DNA of 37,565 nt from assembly GCA_013697915.1 (NCBI GenBank), contig JACCVY010000122.1, forward strand, positions 1-37,565, in the 5' to 3' direction. The notes under the pieces are model-generated. The model searched no databases and was not told the origin of the DNA. It saw nothing but the letters and a program-made list of their open reading frames with translations. Shown here piece by piece: positions 35,672 through 37,565 of this stretch (the first letter of the stretch is position 1; each line of letters starts with the position of its first letter). The translations under genes and the position numbers were made by a program. The stretch comes from Blastocatellia bacterium (GTDB lineage Bacteria; Acidobacteriota; Blastocatellia; Pyrinomonadales; Pyrinomonadaceae).

Positions 35672-36407
35672 AAGTCACGAACCGGTAGCCGACGCCGCGG
35701 ACGGTGAGCAGGTGCGTCGGCTTAGCAGGATCTTCTTCAAGATACTTTCTGAGGCGAACGATGAAGTTATCGATGGCGCGTGTGTCTGTGTCTTCAGCCA
35801 GGTTCCAAACTTCTTCCAGAATCGCTTTTCGCGAAACCACTTTTCCTTCGTGATGGATCAGGTAGCGCAACAACTCGGCTTCCATCAAAGTTAATCTGAT
35901 CGTTTGTTCGGGAGTGTGCAGTTCCAGATTCGCGAGATCGATGGTGCGGCCGTTGAAGGTGAACTGCGCAACGGCGTCAGCGCTTGGTGTGCCGCTCTCT
36001 TTTTCTGTCGTCACGACGCTTGCCGGCTTTTGATCGAACCATTGACGCCGGCGCAACAACGCGTTCAGCCGCGCCAGCAAAACCGACAACTCAAAAGGCT
36101 TGGGCAAATAATCGTCGGCACCGGATTCGAAACCGCGCAACACGTCTTCCGCGCGCCCGCGCGCTGTTAGCATCAACACGGGAACAAAATTTCCCGCCGC
36201 GCGCAGTTCCGCAGCAACCGTAAAACCATCCTTGCCGGGCAGCATAACGTCGAGCACGACCACATCGTATTCCTGTTTGGTGTCGAGCAAGAGCGCTAAA
36301 GCAGCTTCGCCGTCGCCGGCAATCTCAGCGTCGTAGCCCTCCGCCTCGAGATTAAAACGCAGCCCATCGGCAAGGTGCTGCTCGTCTTCAACAATCAACA
36401 CATTCAT
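35658..36407 (-). CDS. OmpR/PhoB-family response regulator
   Basis: 249 residues. The receiver domain (1-~120) has the acidic pocket VEDE at 7-9, phosphoacceptor D53 (VVLDVMLPGKDG), the conserved Thr (LMLTARG) and Lys (YLPKPF). The DNA-binding winged helix (~145-245) has LTLMEAELLRYLIHHEGKVVSRKAILEEVW and IDNFIVRLRKYLEEDP, typical OmpR. Its ATG overlaps the TGA of the sensor-kinase gene (ATGA), so the pair is translationally coupled. Targets are unknown; no PhoB-like box was searched for successfully. Confidence 0.95.
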   Translation of the reverse strand: MNVLIVEDEQHLADGLRFNLEAEGYDAEIAGDGEAALALLLDTKQEYDVVVLDVMLPGKDGFTVAAELRAAGNFVPVLMLTARGRAEDVLRGFESGADDYLPKPFELSVLLARLNALLRRRQWFDQKPASVVTTEKESGTPSADAVAQFTFNGRTIDLANLELHTPEQTIRLTLMEAELLRYLIHHEGKVVSRKAILEEVWNLAEDTDTRAIDNFIVRLRKYLEEDPAKPTHLLTVRGVGYRFVTSNSQ

Positions 36408-37312
36408 CGCGCTTCAGCCCTGGGGAGTTGAATAGTAAAAGTGCTGCCGCGCCCTGGTCCTGGGCTTTCGGCAAACACGCGGCCGCCGTGCTTCTCGACC
36501 ACCGAGCGCACGATAAAGAGGCCGAGGCCGGTTCCTTTTACGCGCGCCATGAAGCGGCCCGGCGCGCGATAGAATCGTTTAAAGATTCGTTTCAGTTGCG
36601 CGGCGGGTATGCCGATGCCGCGATCGCCTATGCGCACGGCGATCTGTTTGTTATCAAGCGTTGCAACTTCGACCGACAACTTCACCTCTTTATGCGAATA
36701 CTTCACCGCGTTGTCCAAAAGATTCGTAACCGCGGCGCGTAACTCGTCCGGGTCTCCCAGAACGCGCGCAGCTTGTCCATTAAGTGATTCGGTGTAACTT
36801 AACGAATTCGGATCAAGGTTGTAACGCGTGCGCGCAATGTCTACACATTCATTCACGATTGCGCTGAGATCGATATTAGTTTTATGCAGCGACCGCCCGC
36901 GGACTCCGGCGCGGCCCGCGCGTAACACCTGCTCGACTGTTTTCAGCAACCGATCGTTGTCGGCAAGCATGACATCGTAAAACTCCTGCCGCTGTTCTTC
37001 GTTGATTTCGCGCGTCTTGAGCGTCTGTAGATACAGCCGGGAGGAGGCAAGCGGCGTTTTGAGTTCGTGAGTGACCGCATTGATAAATGCGTCGTGTTGT
37101 TCGTTGCGACGAATCTCGCGAATCAGAAAAGTGGTGTTCAAGACCAGGCCGACGATTATCAACAGGAAAAAGACAATGCCTAAAACGAGCATCGCGACTT
37201 CGCGCCAGTTGAGGATGATCCAACCGACGTTGAGCGCGATGGCCAAGGCAACGAGGCACGACCCGAGCGTGATGAAAAACGCTATCGATTTGCGGCGGGC
37301 GCTGACAGCCAT
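36404..37312 (-). CDS. Membrane sensor histidine kinase without periplasmic domain
   Basis: 302 residues. Two membrane helices (~10-35 and ~39-62) are separated by only a few residues, so there is almost no outside loop. A HisKA domain follows with H82 (AVTHELKTPLASSRL). The ATPase domain has an N box (NLLDNAVKYS), G1 box (IGDRGIGIP), F box (IFKRFYR) and G2 box (GTGLGLFIVRSV), all intact. Sensing inside the membrane, as in bacitracin-type kinases, is an inference from the missing outer domain. It is coupled to the response regulator gene by a 4-bp overlap. Confidence 0.94.
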   Translation of the reverse strand: MAVSARRKSIAFFITLGSCLVALAIALNVGWIILNWREVAMLVLGIVFFLLIIVGLVLNTTFLIREIRRNEQHDAFINAVTHELKTPLASSRLYLQTLKTREINEEQRQEFYDVMLADNDRLLKTVEQVLRAGRAGVRGRSLHKTNIDLSAIVNECVDIARTRYNLDPNSLSYTESLNGQAARVLGDPDELRAAVTNLLDNAVKYSHKEVKLSVEVATLDNKQIAVRIGDRGIGIPAAQLKRIFKRFYRAPGRFMARVKGTGLGLFIVRSVVEKHGGRVFAESPGPGRGSTFTIQLPRAEAR

Positions 37313-37366
37313 GCTTTTATTCTATCAGGAGTGAGGTTGTGACAAGCCGGAAGAAATAAAGATTTG

Positions 37367-37565
37367 CCATTTATCATTTACCATTTGTCATTTTCCATTG
37401 GAAAGAGGACCTAGCACCGCCATCTCTCTGCAAACCAGAGAAGCAGTGATGGGGCGCGTTTAGCTCTCTTCCCCGGCAACCAAACAGTAAGAGACAAAGA
37501 AGAGAGACAGAGAGCAGAGAGAGAGGGGGGGCACAGTTTTTCTCTTCAATGGAAAATAAAAAATG
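37367..37565. repeat. Heptamer inverted array (CATTTAC-type) running off the window edge, with a purine-rich core
   Basis: The left arm at 37367-37401 has units CCATTTA, TCATTTA, CCATTTG, TCATTTT and CCATTGG. The right arm begins at 37547 (CAATGGAAAAT) and continues past the window. Between them is a ~44-base purine-rich tract (37488-37531: repeated AGAGAC/GAGAG, then seven G). The gap 37313-37565 upstream of the sensor kinase holds no gene. Confidence 0.78.

Overview
The window looks like a chromosomal segment of an Acidobacteriota-type bacterium, most likely close to the Blastocatellia/Pyrinomonadaceae. This is an inference from style: a Ser/Thr kinase fused to a C-terminal TPR half, DUF885 and DUF6941 proteins, a PATAN(DUF4388)-DnaJ-TPR protein, a FAD oxidoreductase with a Rieske tail, and intergenic spaces packed with structured palindromic repeats. 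No 16S gene is present to confirm it. I see no transposase, integrase, phage gene, CRISPR array or rRNA. One tRNA gene, tRNA-Leu(CAG), has a clear promoter and terminator.

Layout. 1-964 (-): N-terminal two thirds of a type I restriction-modification methylase (HsdM), cut by the window edge. 1193-8950 (-): a seven-gene block reading ECF sigma factor, large zinc-finger/FecR anti-sigma-like membrane protein, small four-helix membrane protein, then two ABC-2 transporters (ATPase, permease, ATPase, permease). 9334-14271 (-): DUF885 lipoprotein, an exported hypothetical protein, RuvC, a Kbp/YgaU-like BON-LysM protein and a PIG-L/LmbE deacetylase homologue. 14609-16148 (-): GNAT acetyltransferase and an ATP-dependent DNA ligase, divergent from the FAD-Rieske oxidoreductase at 16397-17974 (+). 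18009-24158 (-): YebC, Ser/Thr kinase-TPR, and yggU, yggT, yggS. 24427-25675 (+): an Arg/Asn/Gly-rich exported protein, the tRNA, and a Fis-like HTH gene that appears frameshifted. 26019-30010 (-): DUF6941 protein, NAD-dependent ligase LigA and an M20-family hydrolase. 30314-31899 (-): a GNAT protein translationally coupled to a histidine-kinase-like protein with a decayed ATP-binding domain. 32094-35671 (+): PATAN-DnaJ-TPR protein, HD-GYP-like protein and an unknown protein. 35658-37312 (-): an OmpR-type response regulator and its sensor kinase.

The most striking content lies between genes and in two places inside them. At least eight loci carry arrays of a degenerate 7-bp unit. Most are arranged as two inverted arms. 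The unit is nearly private to each locus, yet all resemble rotations of a (C/A)GAxTTx heptamer. One array lies in frame inside ligA and encodes an extra heptad-patterned stretch. Another forms the N-terminal extension of an ABC ATPase and flanks its start codon. A different ~180-bp element with four hairpins closed by a perfect 15-bp terminal stem occurs twice (30074-30253 and 34504-34686); its hairpins and spacing are kept while the linkers have diverged. Other long inverted repeats fill the gaps at 2088-2211, 9091-9220, 18821-18943, 22278-22806, 25739-25912 and 33633-33742. Several abut stop or start codons within apparent operons.

Two hydrolases (M20 and LmbE) and one histidine kinase lack residues normally considered essential. 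They are worth biochemical attention.
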